64,000 nt of DNA. It comes from Tillus elongatus (lineage: Eukaryota; Arthropoda; Insecta; Coleoptera; Cleridae). Numbering within the stretch: the first letter of the stretch is position 1; every line of letters starts with the position of its first letter. Positions 14,248 through 25,599 of this stretch are shown here, one piece after another. Location of the stretch: positions 29,909,869 through 29,973,868 of the forward strand of contig OZ023267.1 of assembly GCA_964006375.1 (NCBI GenBank). Direction: 5' to 3'. The notes under the pieces were generated by a model, which made no database searches, was not told where the DNA came from, and saw only the letters and a list, made by a program, of their open reading frames with translations. The position numbers were made by a program, and so were the translations under genes.

Positions 14248-15030
14248 GTATCTGATCCGGAAGACAATGAAGCAGAAGTTTCAGAAACTGCCGAATCAAA
14301 ATCTGATGTAAAGATATCATCGGAAGAAGAGCCAAACATTGATTCAACATCTCCAGCACCAGAACCAATACAGAAAGAACCGTCTTCTGCAGTAGAAACA
14401 AGTTCGGAATCAAGCAAAAGCACAGAAGATATCCCCATAGAAGAAAAAGAAGCCAGTTCCACATCAACACCAATAGAAGAAGATGTCATTGAAAAATCTG
14501 AAGATCATGAGGATGATACTAAGAAAGTAGATATTTCCACAGCTGAGGAGAGTCCTGATGTAACAAATGATACAACAACCAAAGTTCTTCAGGAGGATAA
14601 CCAATCAAATGAAGATTCAAAAGCTGACATTGAGTTTGAAGATAACTCAAAAGATTCTGAAGTATCGTCTTCATCTTCTGTAACATCAAGCGAAGACACA
14701 TGTGAAGCTAGTGAAGATGTGCAAAAAGAAAATGATGTGGCTGAAAAAAGTACACCAAGCATTGCTAGCGACACTGAAGGTGCCGAAGAAAGCAATGATG
14801 CTGTAGAGAAACCCCCGGAAGAGGTTAAGATGGAAGAGATTAAGATGGAAGAGAATAAGATGGAAGAGATGAAGGTTGAAGAACCCGAAAAGGTTGAGGA
14901 AAGTGAGAAGGTTTCGGTGACCATAGATGAGAAAAGTCCACAAACAAGTGAAGAATCTCAGATGGAAGTTGACACTGAACCAGCTGAAGAAACTTCAAAG
15001 GATGCAGAGATCAAAGATTCAGTAGTATAA
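14248..15030 (+). CDS. PPP4R2: PPP4R2, terminal coding exon with acidic tail
   Basis: The acceptor is tttttcag at 14240-14247. The frame VSDPEDNEAEVSE... runs 260 residues to TAA at 15028-15030, phase 0 with the donor at 5013/5014. It is highly acidic and Ser/Thr-rich, with short repeats of the type KMEEIKMEENKMEEMK near residues 195-210. This matches the acidic disordered C-terminal region known in PPP4R2. The intron between the two coding exons is about 9.2 kb and full of transposons. AATAAA at 15307-15312 is a good polyadenylation signal. Several antisense frames here are shadows of the acidic codon bias. Confidence 0.85.
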   Translation, partial: VSDPEDNEAEVSETAESKSDVKISSEEEPNIDSTSPAPEPIQKEPSSAVETSSESSKSTEDIPIEEKEASSTSTPIEEDVIEKSEDHEDDTKKVDISTAEESPDVTNDTTTKVLQEDNQSNEDSKADIEFEDNSKDSEVSSSSSVTSSEDTCEASEDVQKENDVAEKSTPSIASDTEGAEESNDAVEKPPEEVKMEEIKMEENKMEEMKVEEPEKVEESEKVSVTIDEKSPQTSEESQMEVDTEPAEETSKDAEIKDSVV

Positions 15031-15306
15031 CAGTTTGAGTTAATTTCATATATAATTTTCTCTATTGGATTATGAGTCCTGCTTTCTTGTTATATTTTAA
15101 AAGGATTTAAATGTGACTTTTTAAATTAATTGATTAATTTAAAGCAACCATTAGGTTGTATAATATTACCTAAATTGAAGCTGTGTTCTTTACGTTTAAC
15201 GATATGACTAGTGATTTTTAGCATCAAGGTTTCATTATTTCGAGATGGCATATGATTTTTCCACTATGAAATATTTTTTAAGTGTAACAATAGAGACTTT
15301 TTACAT

Positions 15307-15312
15307 AATAAA
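15307..15312 (+). terminator. PPP4R2: Polyadenylation signal AATAAA of PPP4R2
   Basis: AATAAA lies 277 bases after the stop codon, in an AT-rich 3' UTR free of recognisable repeats. Confidence 0.55.
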
Positions 15313-15904
15313 GAACTGAAATGTTTCATGTAGTTATGATGTTTAATTTTGTTCTATTCCAGATTATATTTACCTGTTATAGTGCTATAGGCTACACACA
15401 CACACAAAAAAGCAGGTTTCCTGCTTACTGGGGACCTATAAGCGCCGATAATCTAGTTAGTTTTTCAATGATTGTGGGCATAGACAAAGCGTGTCGGAAC
15501 TTGTTACAAGCGTAAATCGGCATTGACTATTTTACCGGAATGAATTTTTAATTCTTGGCCGCTTGTTTTTGGAAGCGGACGTGGGTTTCAAAAATTATTA
15601 TTTTAATTTAATACTAATAATGACAATTATTTAATTTTAAAATGGATGTTGAAAGCCTGATCTCTGCTGTTTTTACGAGGCCTGCGCTGTGAAACAAACG
15701 GCTAAAATCTCAGCAATAGAAACGTAACACAAAAATTGTGGAATGAGATTGCGGCCGAAATGGAAATAGATGGTAAGTTTCTGTTATTTAAAAATTATTA
15801 GCTATAGAAGGCTCTCTCAGTAGCGTAGCCAGCCTTTAGGGAGCTGGAGGGGGAACATTTAGTGAGCGCTTCATCAATATGTTACTACACGTAAATACGT
15901 TCTG

Positions 15905-15980
15905 CCAAATTTGACTGGCGTCGGTGATTGGCCCTAGACACGGAAGTAGACCGTCGTTAAGGAAACAAACACACACAGAA
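15905..15980 (+). mobile_element. SINE 3' fragment
   Basis: ggcgtcggtgattggccct and the following cacggaagtagaccgtcgtt with an aca-rich tail match the 3' end of the SINE at 54936-55285. A reverse fragment of the same end (tgccgacttatttccgcg) is at about 16078-16115. Confidence 0.65.
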
Positions 15981-16232
15981 GTAAGGCTGGGTTACATTAT
16001 TAATAATAAAAGGTTAATAATGTTTATAATTTTCTTGTCATTAAAATTAAATCGACCTGTGCATTTTTTTGTTTCTTTTATGCCGACTTATTTCCGCGTT
16101 TATGACCATTCGCCAATATTATTACAGATGACACTGATATCATTTACAATTCTAACTACCTCTTGGACTGCATTGTGTTTTCTTTATTAATCTAATAGGA
16201 GCCCAGTGCATAAATGGCGATTCTTCTGGGAA

Positions 16233-16234
<2 letters not shown>

Positions 16235-16313
<79 letters not shown>
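16235..16313. repeat. (TA)n microsatellite
   Basis: An uninterrupted TA tract followed by a short TG run. A second TA tract lies at 16573-16625, preceded by the (TA)n-family block (cttcaaatgagcacgaatta) and followed by its ataactcaaaaaaatac block. Confidence 0.9.
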
Positions 16314-16321
<8 letters not shown>

Positions 16322-16571
16322 GTGTGTGTGTTTGTATGTATATATTATGTTTGGTATTGGTATATAATATAAAATATAAGTTCTTTCCAGTGTTACATCT
16401 ATTGTTTTGCCTATAACCCCTGCAAGATATTTATTTTTATTATGTAATCATATTATACTATAATATATTTTATACAGCAGTATTTCGCTATTTATTTAAT
16501 AACTAAAAAAAAGTCTTCAAATGAGCACGAATTAGGGCCTTTGGAACCCATTTCCGTGGTCAGTTAAAATG

Positions 16572-16627
<56 letters not shown>

Positions 16628-16944
16628 AACAGATAACTCAAAAAAATACTTCACTGATTTGGACCAAATTGGGGAATTATCCTTATTTTGCTAATGGCTT
16701 GGATGAGTGATTGAAACGAATATTTACAACTTAAAAGAACATAGACAGACATGGTTGTGTACCAATTTTCAAGTCGCTTGATCAAAGGAATATGAAGTTA
16801 TTCGAAATTAATAATGAAATAATCCTCGACATCACTTCAGTTTCTGTAATGCAAAATGTTGGACAAAGACAGATGACGTTATATGTATAGCTATGCAATT
16901 TAAATAAATCTTAGATAAAAATCTAAACACTGGAGGTTATTGCA

Positions 16945-17035
16945 GGTTATCAGCCTGGACAACGTTGTGAGAGATGCAACGGGAATGCCATCTCGGTGCA
17001 GGACCAGGTAGTATGTTGTCACAGATCTAGTTTAC
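16945..17035. repeat. Relic of the hammerhead-bearing repeat family
   Basis: acaacgttgtgagagatgca and gccatctcggtgcaggacc, then caggtagtatgttgtcac, match the segment found at 23090-23140 and 27960-28010. No ribozyme core remains here. Confidence 0.5.
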
Positions 17036-17166
17036 ACAAAATTTTATAGATATAGCTGTACAATCAACTAGGAATTGTTTAATGTCAGCCTTGGACCACT
17101 TATTTCCTTATGCCAGGACAAAGTTTCAAACGCCGTTAATTTTAGCATGCGAATGTATACTATAAA

Positions 17167-17880
17167 TAGAAAATTTCGGGACGCAGCAAGTGCGTTATAA
17201 TAGTGAATTTGCATAAGAATTGTACACTATTAGTAAGATATATTATTAAAACTAATTCTTTAAATTTAAATGGACCTTGGAGATCGGTTTTAGAGTCCCA
17301 GTTAGCGATTATTTGAAAAAATTTATATTTTATATGAAGCTAGAAAATTAAAATTTGGTCTTAGATATAATATGTAAGTACTGCAAGTGCCTTTAAAAAA
17401 AATGTGTTACAAATTTCATTAAAGTTACAAAAGTTTTTCAGAAAAAAAAAATTTACAAAGTGAATGTACCTGTCAAATTATAAACATGGCAGGTATATTT
17501 CCTTATTAATTGCTTGGATAGTTTTGTTTTAGTCAACCCATTCAGTTTTTGCAAACAATAAACAACAAAAGTCTGGATGCAGTAAGTACGTTATGGTAAT
17601 GAATTTACATAAAAATGTTTTTAATAGCAAATGTGTTTTTTAAAAGAAAGCATGCATTAAATTTGGTTACCAGTATAACCAATAAAGTAGGAACAAGGTG
17701 CCATGTTTCACCAAAATAAGTTTGAAAATGTACAAAAATTTCCAAAAGTAAACTTAAAGTGTTCCCGAAAAAACTGGTCTCTTGGACAACCTTATAGGTT
17801 AATAGCAAATTGAGCTATTCAAATTTGAAGCATTTAAAGAAGATTCTGTATCATAACGCACCTGCTCTGTCCCGAATTTC
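17167..17880. mobile_element. (TA)n-family element fragments
   Basis: Ends ggacgcagcaagtgcgttat at about 17169, a diverged copy near 17576, and the inverted end cataacgcacctgct near 17852 bound sequence related to the inner part of the 738-3590 palindrome. They are eroded and non-coding. Confidence 0.55.
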
Positions 17881-18076
17881 TTTTCTTACAAACATGCATT
17901 ATATTTAGATGGAAAATGCAATAACATAAAGTGTGTTCGATTAAAAAAAAAAGATAATTTGTATCACCAACGACTTATGCGCCACCCTGTGATTGTAGAA
18001 ATATTTTTCATAACTCAAGACACCCTATAATTAATGTATACAATTTCTTTTCGTATCTTCTATAATAACGGATATA

Positions 18077-18652
18077 TTGCTTCCGGCCTCGCAAACACTT
18101 TTCATCAGCTTATCTCTATACCTTATAGACTTCACAAATAAGGCCAAACCTCGAATACTGCTTCCACATCTGGGGTGCCGCTGCCGCTTCTACACACGCT
18201 ATCCTGGAATCCATTCAGAAGAGAGGTATATGTCTCATCGGTGACCCTACCCTGACCCAAAGGCTGCCATCCCTTGCCCACCGACATGCCGTTGGTGACC
18301 TCTCTCTCCCTCTCTCTTTTATAGATATCTGCACCGGCATTGCTCAGAGGAGCTTTCTTCCATAGTTCCTCCACCTGCTGCCCCCAACAGACCTACCAGG
18401 GAAACAGAGCGAATGCACCCTTTTACTGTCCAGGTCACCAGACATAAACCATCTTGTTATGCCCGCTCTTTTGTCCAGAGGACTTCCAAGTTGTGGAACT
18501 CCTTGCCGGCACATGTTTTTTCTTCTCCTTCGAACATTCCAACCTTCAAGTCCAGAATTAACAAGTTGCCTCTTTCCTCCTTGTCAGTATCCACGGTACG
18601 ATAGTATTTAGGCTGTGAGCCATCGTGGTGTGTTGTTGAAATAAAAGAATAA
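18077..18652 (+). pseudogene. Non-LTR retrotransposon copy D, 3' end
   Basis: Plus-strand, 5'-truncated copy encoding the RT C-terminal region (PNLEYCFHIWGAAAAST-like, MHPFTVQVTRHKPSCYARSF, LWNSLPAHVFSSPSN). It ends gtgtgttgttgaaataaaag with an A-rich tail at about 18652. The frame is broken in the middle. Confidence 0.78.
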
Positions 18653-19012
18653 AAAAACCGCCTACAAACGCACATATATTTGACAACCGATGGCGTCCAC
18701 TTAAGAGATATTTCACTGTATATCTTTTTTGTTAAGAAAATACAAGAAAATGCTAAAATCTGTTTCACATAATCTGGGACATAACAACTTTCTGACAATA
18801 ACAATGGACAACATGCTTGGAAAAAATGACAGAGACAAACAGCAAAAAAATAAAAATGTCTGGAACAACTGTCCCAAGGAGAAACCTACAACCGACTTTT
18901 TGCGTTGTGTCGGTACAGTGTTTTTACAGACGTTCATAATTTTTCCTGGTTATATTTGATGACTTATTTTGAAAGATGCGGTGGTTCTAGAAAAACTAAT
19001 ATTAAAACTTAC

Positions 19013-19168
19013 CTGATTCCCTTTTACTTTAATCAACTCTTTACAGCGATCTACGATGTGGAAAAAGCGGTCTTCGTCATAATATGCCACATCACCTGTA
19101 TGAAGCCATCCGTCTTCGTCAATTGTCTCTGCTGTTGCCTTGTCATTGTTCAAATATCCCAACATTAT
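19013..19168 (-). CDS. 4CL-like acyl-CoA synthetase, fourth visible coding exon
   Basis: Encodes [27 protein letters not shown] and [14 protein letters not shown]. These hold the A7 motif (HTGD, whose Asp binds the ribose) and the A8 hinge ([10 protein letters not shown]) between the two subdomains. The acceptor is attgcag above 19168 and the donor CAG|GTAAGT after 19013. Both boundaries are phase 0. At 156 bases it is exactly 52 codons and intact. Confidence 0.92.
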
Positions 19169-19205
19169 CTGCAATAAAACAGTTTTTAGTTATATAATAT
19201 TTTTT

Positions 19206-19698
19206 ATGTCATACTAGTTCATTATTGTGTTTTTATTGCTTAGTTACCAACTACATAATAATCTTCTTTATGCCCACGGGCCATAAAGTGTACTTAATGG
19301 CCCGCGCGGGCAAAACATACACTTTATGGCCCGCGCGCACATCAAAACAAATAATTTTTGTTCGACTCCTTCAATAACCTTTATTAATGAAAGTACAGAT
19401 AATGGAATAAAAGTAATATGTAACTATTTAATTAACATTATTAAGTCGAATTAACATCAAATTGGCAGTTCTGAAAATATCCGGTGATAGTTAGGTTGTC
19501 TTCAGTAAACGGTGATTCATGTTTCATTGTTTGGGTATGACTAGTATGACATAAAATTTGGTATGCACCGCTGGTATAAATAGAGGTGTATGCCCTCGAG
19601 CGACTTACAAACCCTCTGGCCGTAGGCCCTCGGATTTGTAAAATCGTCGCTCTCGGGTACAAACATCTATTTATACCCTTGGTACATAAATAACTATT
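19206..19698. repeat. 493-bp direct repeat, unit 1, with GC-rich palindromes
   Basis: Begins atgtcatactagttcatt and repeats at 19699, 493 bases later. It holds a strikingly GC-rich palindromic patch at about 19271-19340 (ggcccgcgcgggc, with mirrored acactttatggcccgcgcgc) in very AT-rich DNA. It ends with a tagtatgactagtatgacat block. It begins only about 40 bases upstream of the coding exon at 19013-19168. Confidence 0.8.
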
Positions 19699-20036
19699 AT
19701 GTCATACTAGTTCATTATTGTGTTTTTTATTGCTTAGTTACCAACTACATAATGGTGTACTTTATGCCCACGGGCCATAAAGTGTACTTTATGGCCCGCG
19801 CGGGCAAAACGTACACTTTATGGCCCGCGCGCACATAAAAACATATAATTTTTGTTTGACTTCTTTAATAACCTTTATTAATGAAATTACAGATAATGGA
19901 ATAAAAGTAATATGTAAATATTTAATTAACATTATTTAGTCGAATTAACTTAAAATTGACAGTTCTGAAAAGATCCGGTGATAGTTATAGGTTGCATTCA
20001 GCAAACGGTGATTCATGTTTCATTGTTTGGGTTTTA
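19699..20036. repeat. 493-bp direct repeat, unit 2 (left part)
   Basis: Second unit, with the same GC-rich palindromes at about 19765-19834. It is interrupted after cattgtttgggt by retrotransposon copy C and resumes at 21618 (tagtatgactagtatgacat), ending near 21779. Confidence 0.8.
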
Positions 20037-21617
20037 ATTTCAACAACACACCACGAGGGCTTACAGCCTAAATACTATCGTACCGTGGGTGTCGACAAGG
20101 AGGAAAGAGGCAACCTGTTAATTCTGGACTTGAAGGTTTGGAGGTTCGGGGGAGTAGGAAAAACATGTGCCGGCAAGGAATTCCACAACTTGGAAGTCCT
20201 CGGGACAAAAGAGCGGGCATAACAAGATGTTCTATGTCTGGTGACCTGGACAGTAAAAGGGTGCATTCGCTCTGTTCCCCTGGTAGATCTGTTGGGGGCA
20301 GCAGGTGGAGGAACTATGGAAGAAAGCTCCTCTGAGCAGTGCACATATCTATAAAAGAGAGAGAGGTCACCAACGGCACGTCGGTGGGCAAGGGATGGCA
20401 GCCTTTGGGTAAGGGTAGGGTCACCGATGAGACGTATAGCTCTCTTTTGAATGGAGTCCAGGATAGTGAATGTAGAAGCGGCAGCAGCACCCCAGATGTG
20501 GGAGCAGTATTCGAGGTTTGGTCTTATTTGTGAAGTATATAAAGTATAGAGATTAGCTGGTGAAAAATATTTGCGAACCCGGAAGAGGAAACCTAATTTC
20601 TTAGCAGCTGCTTCTGCAATTGATGTGACATGTTGGTGCCAATTGAGATATCGATCCACAGAGATGCCAACAAGTGAAAAGGACTCTTTACTTTGAATAA
20701 CTTGGTTGTTTATTGTGATGGGTCTAGGGCTGGTTTATCTCTTATGAGAAAGAAGGCAAGACTGTGATTTGGTGGGGTTGAATTGTACAAGATTTCTACT
20801 TCCCCAGTCTAATATTTTTTGGAGATCCGCGGAGATAGAACCCTCCATGAGTCTGCGATCCTCATCTAGTTGGGCTAAAGAGACAGGCTTAGTGTATTGT
20901 ATATTGGAGTGGAGGGTGCTGTCGTCCGCGTAACTGTGAACTGGGTTGGATGTGCTAGAGAGGAGGTCATTGATGTGGAGAAGAAACAAAGTAGGGGCTA
21001 AAGCTGAACCTTGAGGAACTCCTGCATTAATTGGATACAGTTAAGAGGAATGGCCATCCACGACAACAGAAATGCTCCGGTTGGAGAGGAAATTTGCAGT
21101 CCACGTACAGAGTTTTGGTGGTAGGCCATAGGCCGGTAGTTTATTAAGTAGCGCTGCGTGCCAGACCTGGTCGAATGCTTTGGATATGTCTAGAGCGACA
21201 ATCTGGGATTCACCGTGTAGTTCCATAGCCTTGTTCCAAGAATGGGTGACAAAGGAAAGGAGGTCGGCAGTTGATCTGCGCTGACGGAATCCATACTGCC
21301 TGTCGTGGATTAGACTGTGTTTTTCAAGAAATTTTAGTAATTCGGTGTTTATATACTTTTCCATCACTTTAGAGATGGCTGAAAGGAGTGAAATAGGCCT
21401 GTAGTTGCTAGGAAGCGCTTTCGATCCTTTCTTGGGGACGGGTTGTACTCGAGCAGTTTTCCAGTTACTAGGGAATATGCCTCTATTGTAAGATGTCTGA
21501 AACAGACGAGTCAGGACAGGAGCAAGTTCTGGTGCGCATTTTTTGAGAACAATTGCTGGGATCTCGTCAAGGCCGGAGGCTTTCCTGGTATTAAGAGAAG
21601 AGAGCATCTTTCGTACC
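20037..21617 (-). pseudogene. Non-LTR retrotransposon copy C, most complete RT
   Basis: The 5'-truncated minus-strand copy encodes, in order, DEIPAIVLKKCAPELAPVLT, NYRPISLLSAISKVMEKYIN, GFRQRRSTADLLSF, IVALDISKAFDQVWHAALLN, then NAGVPQGSALAPTLFLLHIN, SYADDSTLHS (catalytic YADD intact), SLVGISVDRYLNWHQH and the C-terminal MHPFTVQVTRHRTSCYARSF. A TAA after VVDGHSS (near 21040) and another stop near 20745 break it. The 3' end is ttttaatttcaac at 20037. It is inserted into unit 2 of the 493-bp repeat. Confidence 0.87.
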
Positions 21618-21779
21618 TAGTATGACTAGTATGACATAAAATTTGGTATGCACCGCTGGTATAAATAGAGGTGTATGCCCTCGAGCGACTTGTAAACCCT
21701 CTGGCCGGAGGCCCTCGGATTTGTAAAATCGTCGTTTTTGGGCATAAACATCTATTTATACCCTTGGTACCTAAATAAC
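21618..21779. repeat. 493-bp direct repeat, unit 2 (right part)
   Basis: Resumes the repeat after retrotransposon copy C. 21624-21779 is nearly identical to 19530-19690. Confidence 0.8.
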
Positions 21780-22976
21780 TAGTTTGTTTTAAATTATACA
21801 TTCGATTATACATATATGCACGTAAAGGTATTGAAAACTAATTAGCCTAGAATAAAAAACAGTTCGGGACGCAGCTAGTGCGCGATATAGCGAATTTTAA
21901 TTAAATGCTTCAAATTTGATTGACTACATTTTCTATAAAGATAGACAGTTGAATTTTGGTACGTAATAATGGATTTACTAGAAGCACATATCTGCCAAAT
22001 TTCATCAAAATCGCTGTATTTTTTTTGAGATATTTTTTTTCCCGGAAAAATGATTTTTTTTTTGTAGAAAAACTGGTCCGATCGGACTAGATAACGAACT
22101 CATCCAAGTCCAAGCTTTTAATAAAAGAAATGTACTTGCAGAGTTTCATTAAAATCGTTTAATATATACACTGTGGTCCCTTTAAGATGGAAACACCCCT
22201 GTAACTTTTGTATTTATAATTCGATTTTAATGAACAAAAGATCAAAATATATAAGACGAAAAACTCTATAAATGCTGTGAAAATTGTTCTCAATGTCACC
22301 TGATCAACGTCTACTAATGCAGTTTTTCTATGTCCAAAAATGGGGAAAACGGTTAGGACCGTTTTCGGAAGAAAATAAGTACGCTACTGCATTCGGCATC
22401 CTTCAAAATAGATACGAAATTTCATCAAAAAAAAGAAGAATTATTAACCATTTAAGAGGTTTTTTGTGTGACCCTTCTAATATTGAAACACCCCTGTAAG
22501 TTTTGTATTTATAACACGATTTTTGTAAAGAGATCTTAAAAGATAGAAAGTAAAGAAGTCCATAGATCCTGTAAAAATTGTTTCCTATCCATTCGATCAC
22601 AGCCTACAAAAACTATTTTCATATGCCAAAAATTATGAAAAAGTTTTAGGGTTAGTTTTAGGAAAAAATTACGTACGCCATTCTTCAAAATTGTTACCTA
22701 CCAAATTAAATCCATAAATAACTATTATGACAAACTATGAAAGTGAACAACAACATCTCAAAAGTTGAAGAAAAAATTTATAAATGCTGTGACATATGAA
22801 AATAGTTTTAGTAGGCCGTGATCGAATGGCACAATTGACAATTGACACAAAATGTTATAAAATAGAGACTGTGTACAACTAACTCCCAATTTTGTAAATT
22901 GTCAGCCCTGCCCATTTCTTCCCGTATATAGGGACAATGTATGTAAGGCTCGATGTATTCTCCCCATAATTAGAAC

Positions 22977-23015
22977 CGCAGACCGGTTTCGCTCTAATTA
23001 GAGCTCGTCAGTGCG
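22977..23015 (-). ncRNA. Hammerhead ribozyme motif (HH1 copy 1)
   Basis: On the minus strand: helix I CGCA, core CTGACGA, helix II GCTCT with AATT loop and AGAGC, GAAA, short helix III ACC/GGT, cleavage-site C, then TGCG closing helix I. All conserved core residues are present. The three-base-pair helix III without a loop is like the minimal hammerheads known from Penelope-like elements and other retroelements, which may act as dimers. Confidence 0.75.
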
Positions 23016-23210
23016 ATATACTCCTTACAGCGAGAACACACCTATAAAGTAATCCCGCTATGGTAGCCAGCCTCCTAGAACGTTGTGAGATGTACGATAG
23101 GGTCGCCATCTCGGTGCGGAACCAGGTAGTATACATCTCTGAAAGTTCTGGCAGGCTGGCTACCATAGCCGTATCACTTTATATGTGTGTTCTCGCTGTA
23201 ATTAGCATAG

Positions 23211-23249
23211 CGCACTGACGAGCTCTAATTAGAGCGAAACCGGTCTGAG
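23211..23249 (+). ncRNA. Hammerhead ribozyme motif (HH1 copy 2)
   Basis: Plus strand: CGCA, CTGACGA, GCTCT-AATT-AGAGC, GAAA, ACC/GGT, C, TGAG. The core is intact; helix I has one mismatch on its 3' side. Confidence 0.7.
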
Positions 23250-23578
23250 TTTCTAATTATCGTGATAATACAACAAGCCTTACCTAGAGGGGGTGTTTCA
23301 ATATTAGAAGGGTCAAACAGAAAACTTCTTTGAAATAGTGAATAATTCTTCTTTTTTGATAAAATTTGGTCTATATCTATTTTAAGGAATGCCAAATGCA
23401 GTGGCGTACTTATTTTCTTCCTAAAAACGGTCCTAACCCCTGTTTCCATTTTTTAACATAGAAAAACAGCTTTAGTAGGCCTTGGTCAGGTAACATAGAG
23501 AACAAATTTCACAACATTTATGGTTTTTCACCTTATATCTTTTGATCTTTTGTTCATCAAAATCGAATTATAAATATA

Positions 23579-23666
<88 letters not shown>

Positions 23667-23869
23667 ATTTAAAAGTTTAAGCGGACCTTGGTTTCGGGTT
23701 ATAGGGGCCCAAATTCGCACTCATTTGAAAACATGTTTGCAAAGTCTCACGATCGATACTTATCTATTAGCGATTTTTTTAAAATAAAAATTCGCTAAAA
23801 ACGCGATAATCTTTTAAAACAAAACTCTATTTATTCAATATTCAATACTATTGCTTTGATTTCAATCCT

Positions 23870-24110
23870 CCTCTTCACAGCACATATGATTTAGTTGTTT
23901 ATCGAAAATCGTTTACCTCTCAAATGTTTTTTGAGCTTTGGGACTAAAGAATAGGCTGATGGCGCTAAATCAGAACAATACGGCGGGCGGTCAACTAATT
24001 TAAAATCAGTTTTATCAATTGTTAATAGTGCAATAAAAGAGTGGGAGGGGGGTGTTGTTGTTCCGGGGCGTTGTCTTGCAAAAGAGTAACTCTTGCCAGT
24101 CTTCCGCGGT
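23870..24110 (-). pseudogene. Mariner (DD34D-type) transposase C-terminal fragment
   Basis: Minus-strand translation gives LLQDNAPEQQH, then KLVDRPPYCSDLAPSAYSLV and PKLKKHLRGKRFS. The second catalytic Asp (QDN) and third Asp (SDLAP) are visible. The intervening part has stops and there is no N-terminus. Confidence 0.75.
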
Positions 24111-24661
24111 ATTTTTTTTAGACATGACGGTTTTTAAAAATCATAGTTTTGCCAGTATACAACTTGTGGATGTCGAACTTTGATACCTTATTTATAAAAA
24201 CATTATACTTTGTTACTATCGCAACTAAATTCAATTTTGGAAAGTTCTTAGGCTAACTATATATCAATATAGATACTTGGTATTTTAAATTACCTACTAG
24301 CTTTATAAACATTCAGCATTTAAAAATGCTACTTTAATATTAAGACTAAAGGAGGGTAGGTACCAGTAGACTAATTTGTGTGTGTGTGATGAACACGAAT
24401 TATTCTACTTCATCTCAAAATCTTAAAAGTTTTGTGTCCCAAAAAAGGAGAATAAGCTAAGGCGCAATGGGTTTATACCATCGTTACATTTATACTCATA
24501 TAAAATTGACGTAGGCCTTTGACAAACATTAAACTGGCGGATTTAATAAGCTTTAGTATCTCTAACAACTTGTGAAATGCAAATATAATCATGTTCTTAT
24601 TTTTTTTTTGATTCGTGAACAGTCTGAAGAACTAATTGGGCGATTTATTTTTGCATATTAC

Positions 24662-24840
24662 CTGAGGCCCTCGAACTAATAGCTCTCCTGATTTATGAGA
24701 CGCCAGAGATTCTCCTGTATTCAGATCAATTATTTTGGCCTCCGTTCCTGGAATTGGTATCCCGATGGTTCCTATTTTTGACGGTGGTGTTGGTTTTGGC
24801 ATTAAAAACGTCACTGGTGAACTTTCAGTCATGCCGTAAC
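24662..24840 (-). CDS. 4CL-like acyl-CoA synthetase, third visible coding exon
   Basis: Begins G|GT TAC GGC ATG ACT, completing QGYGMTESSPV, the A5 motif of adenylate-forming enzymes that contacts AMP. It then has KIGTIGIPIPGTEAKIID and GELLVRGPQ, the usual hinge-preceding segments. The acceptor is tcttatag and the donor CAG|GTAATA, leaving phase 0. Both ends match their neighbours in frame. Confidence 0.9.
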
Positions 24841-24894
24841 CTATAAGAAAAAACAATGTTTAAAAAATATGACAATATGAGTGATGTTTTCTTT

Positions 24895-25075
24895 TCTGTA
24901 CATTTTGACTAGTGACTACGAACTACGAAAGGTGACTGTCCTTAAATAGCTGTTTTCGTTTCTGTAGATTTTGAATAGAGATTAGGAAAGGATACTGTAC
25001 TAAATAGGTGGTTTTTTATGTACATTTTCAAAAGAGGCTACGAAAAGAGAATGTACTTAAATAGGCGGCCTACAA
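24895..25075. repeat. Three imperfect tandem units of about 60 bp
   Basis: gtacattttgactagtgact, gtagattttgaatagagatt and gtacattttcaaaagaggct each begin a unit that ends in an ...aaatag block. Confidence 0.55.
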
Positions 25076-25599
25076 ACAGAACTGGATGCAAGGGTGTCGG
25101 GTCCAGGGGCAATGAAGAAAGTGAAGGGCCTTTCAATCAATAAATATCTTTCGATAATTTTATTTTTATATTCAAAAACAAATTTATACTATTGAAAATC
25201 GACTGCTGCCAGTCTAAATGAATATTTACACTTCCGGAAATACCGGAAATCGGCGCCATCTTTTTTTATGGAAATATTTCATTTTGATTCCATGCCTGGA
25301 TTCTACATTAAATGCTGAGTTCAGAACGTCCCAGTTGTTAACATTTATATGTTATAGTTTTTGACATATGTCACATTTTTCGCAAAAAATTGAAGTTGCA
25401 GGGGTCCATTGAAAATAAATAGTTGAAGATTTGGCCAATATTGTGCATCATTACCGATACTTTTGTTATGTTTCATGCGCCTACTGCGATTTTTCAAAGT
25501 TGACAATCAAAAAATGTCAAAAACTTCATTTTTTCAAATGACACCTGCCATTTTTGACGCCAGAAATCAATGTAGAATTAAATTTTAGTGCCACTTTTA

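Larger units (their letters stand above)
22850..23275. repeat. Hammerhead-bearing repeat HH1, head-to-head pair
   Basis: Two inverted halves share ggctggctaccatagccgta-type and gtgttctcgctgtaattag blocks around a centre with gtcgccatctcggtgcgga. Each half ends in a hammerhead-like ribozyme motif, listed separately. The repeat recurs at 27690-33825. Confidence 0.7.
21862..23800. mobile_element. Second palindromic (TA)n element
   Basis: The left end is gggacgcagctagtgcgcga near 21866. The arms at about 22195-22500 and 23280-23575 are reverse complements (shared blocks gacccttctaatattgaaac and aacaaaagatcaaaatatat). A TA tract lies at 23577-23662 and the terminal hairpin (attagcgattttttt mirrored) at about 23768-23800. 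Its centre is occupied by the hammerhead repeat at 22850-23275. Confidence 0.65.
19169..24661 (-). other. Intron of about 5.5 kb in the acyl-CoA synthetase gene
   Basis: Contains the 493-bp direct repeats with an inserted non-LTR copy, a palindromic (TA)n element with embedded hammerhead repeats, and a mariner transposase fragment. I see nothing recognisable in 24110-24660. Confidence 0.85.

Noticed and set aside
14228..14943. Antisense frames of 60-111 residues rich in Ser/Leu
   Set aside because: Shadows of the acidic, Ser/Glu-rich PPP4R2 exon on the plus strand.
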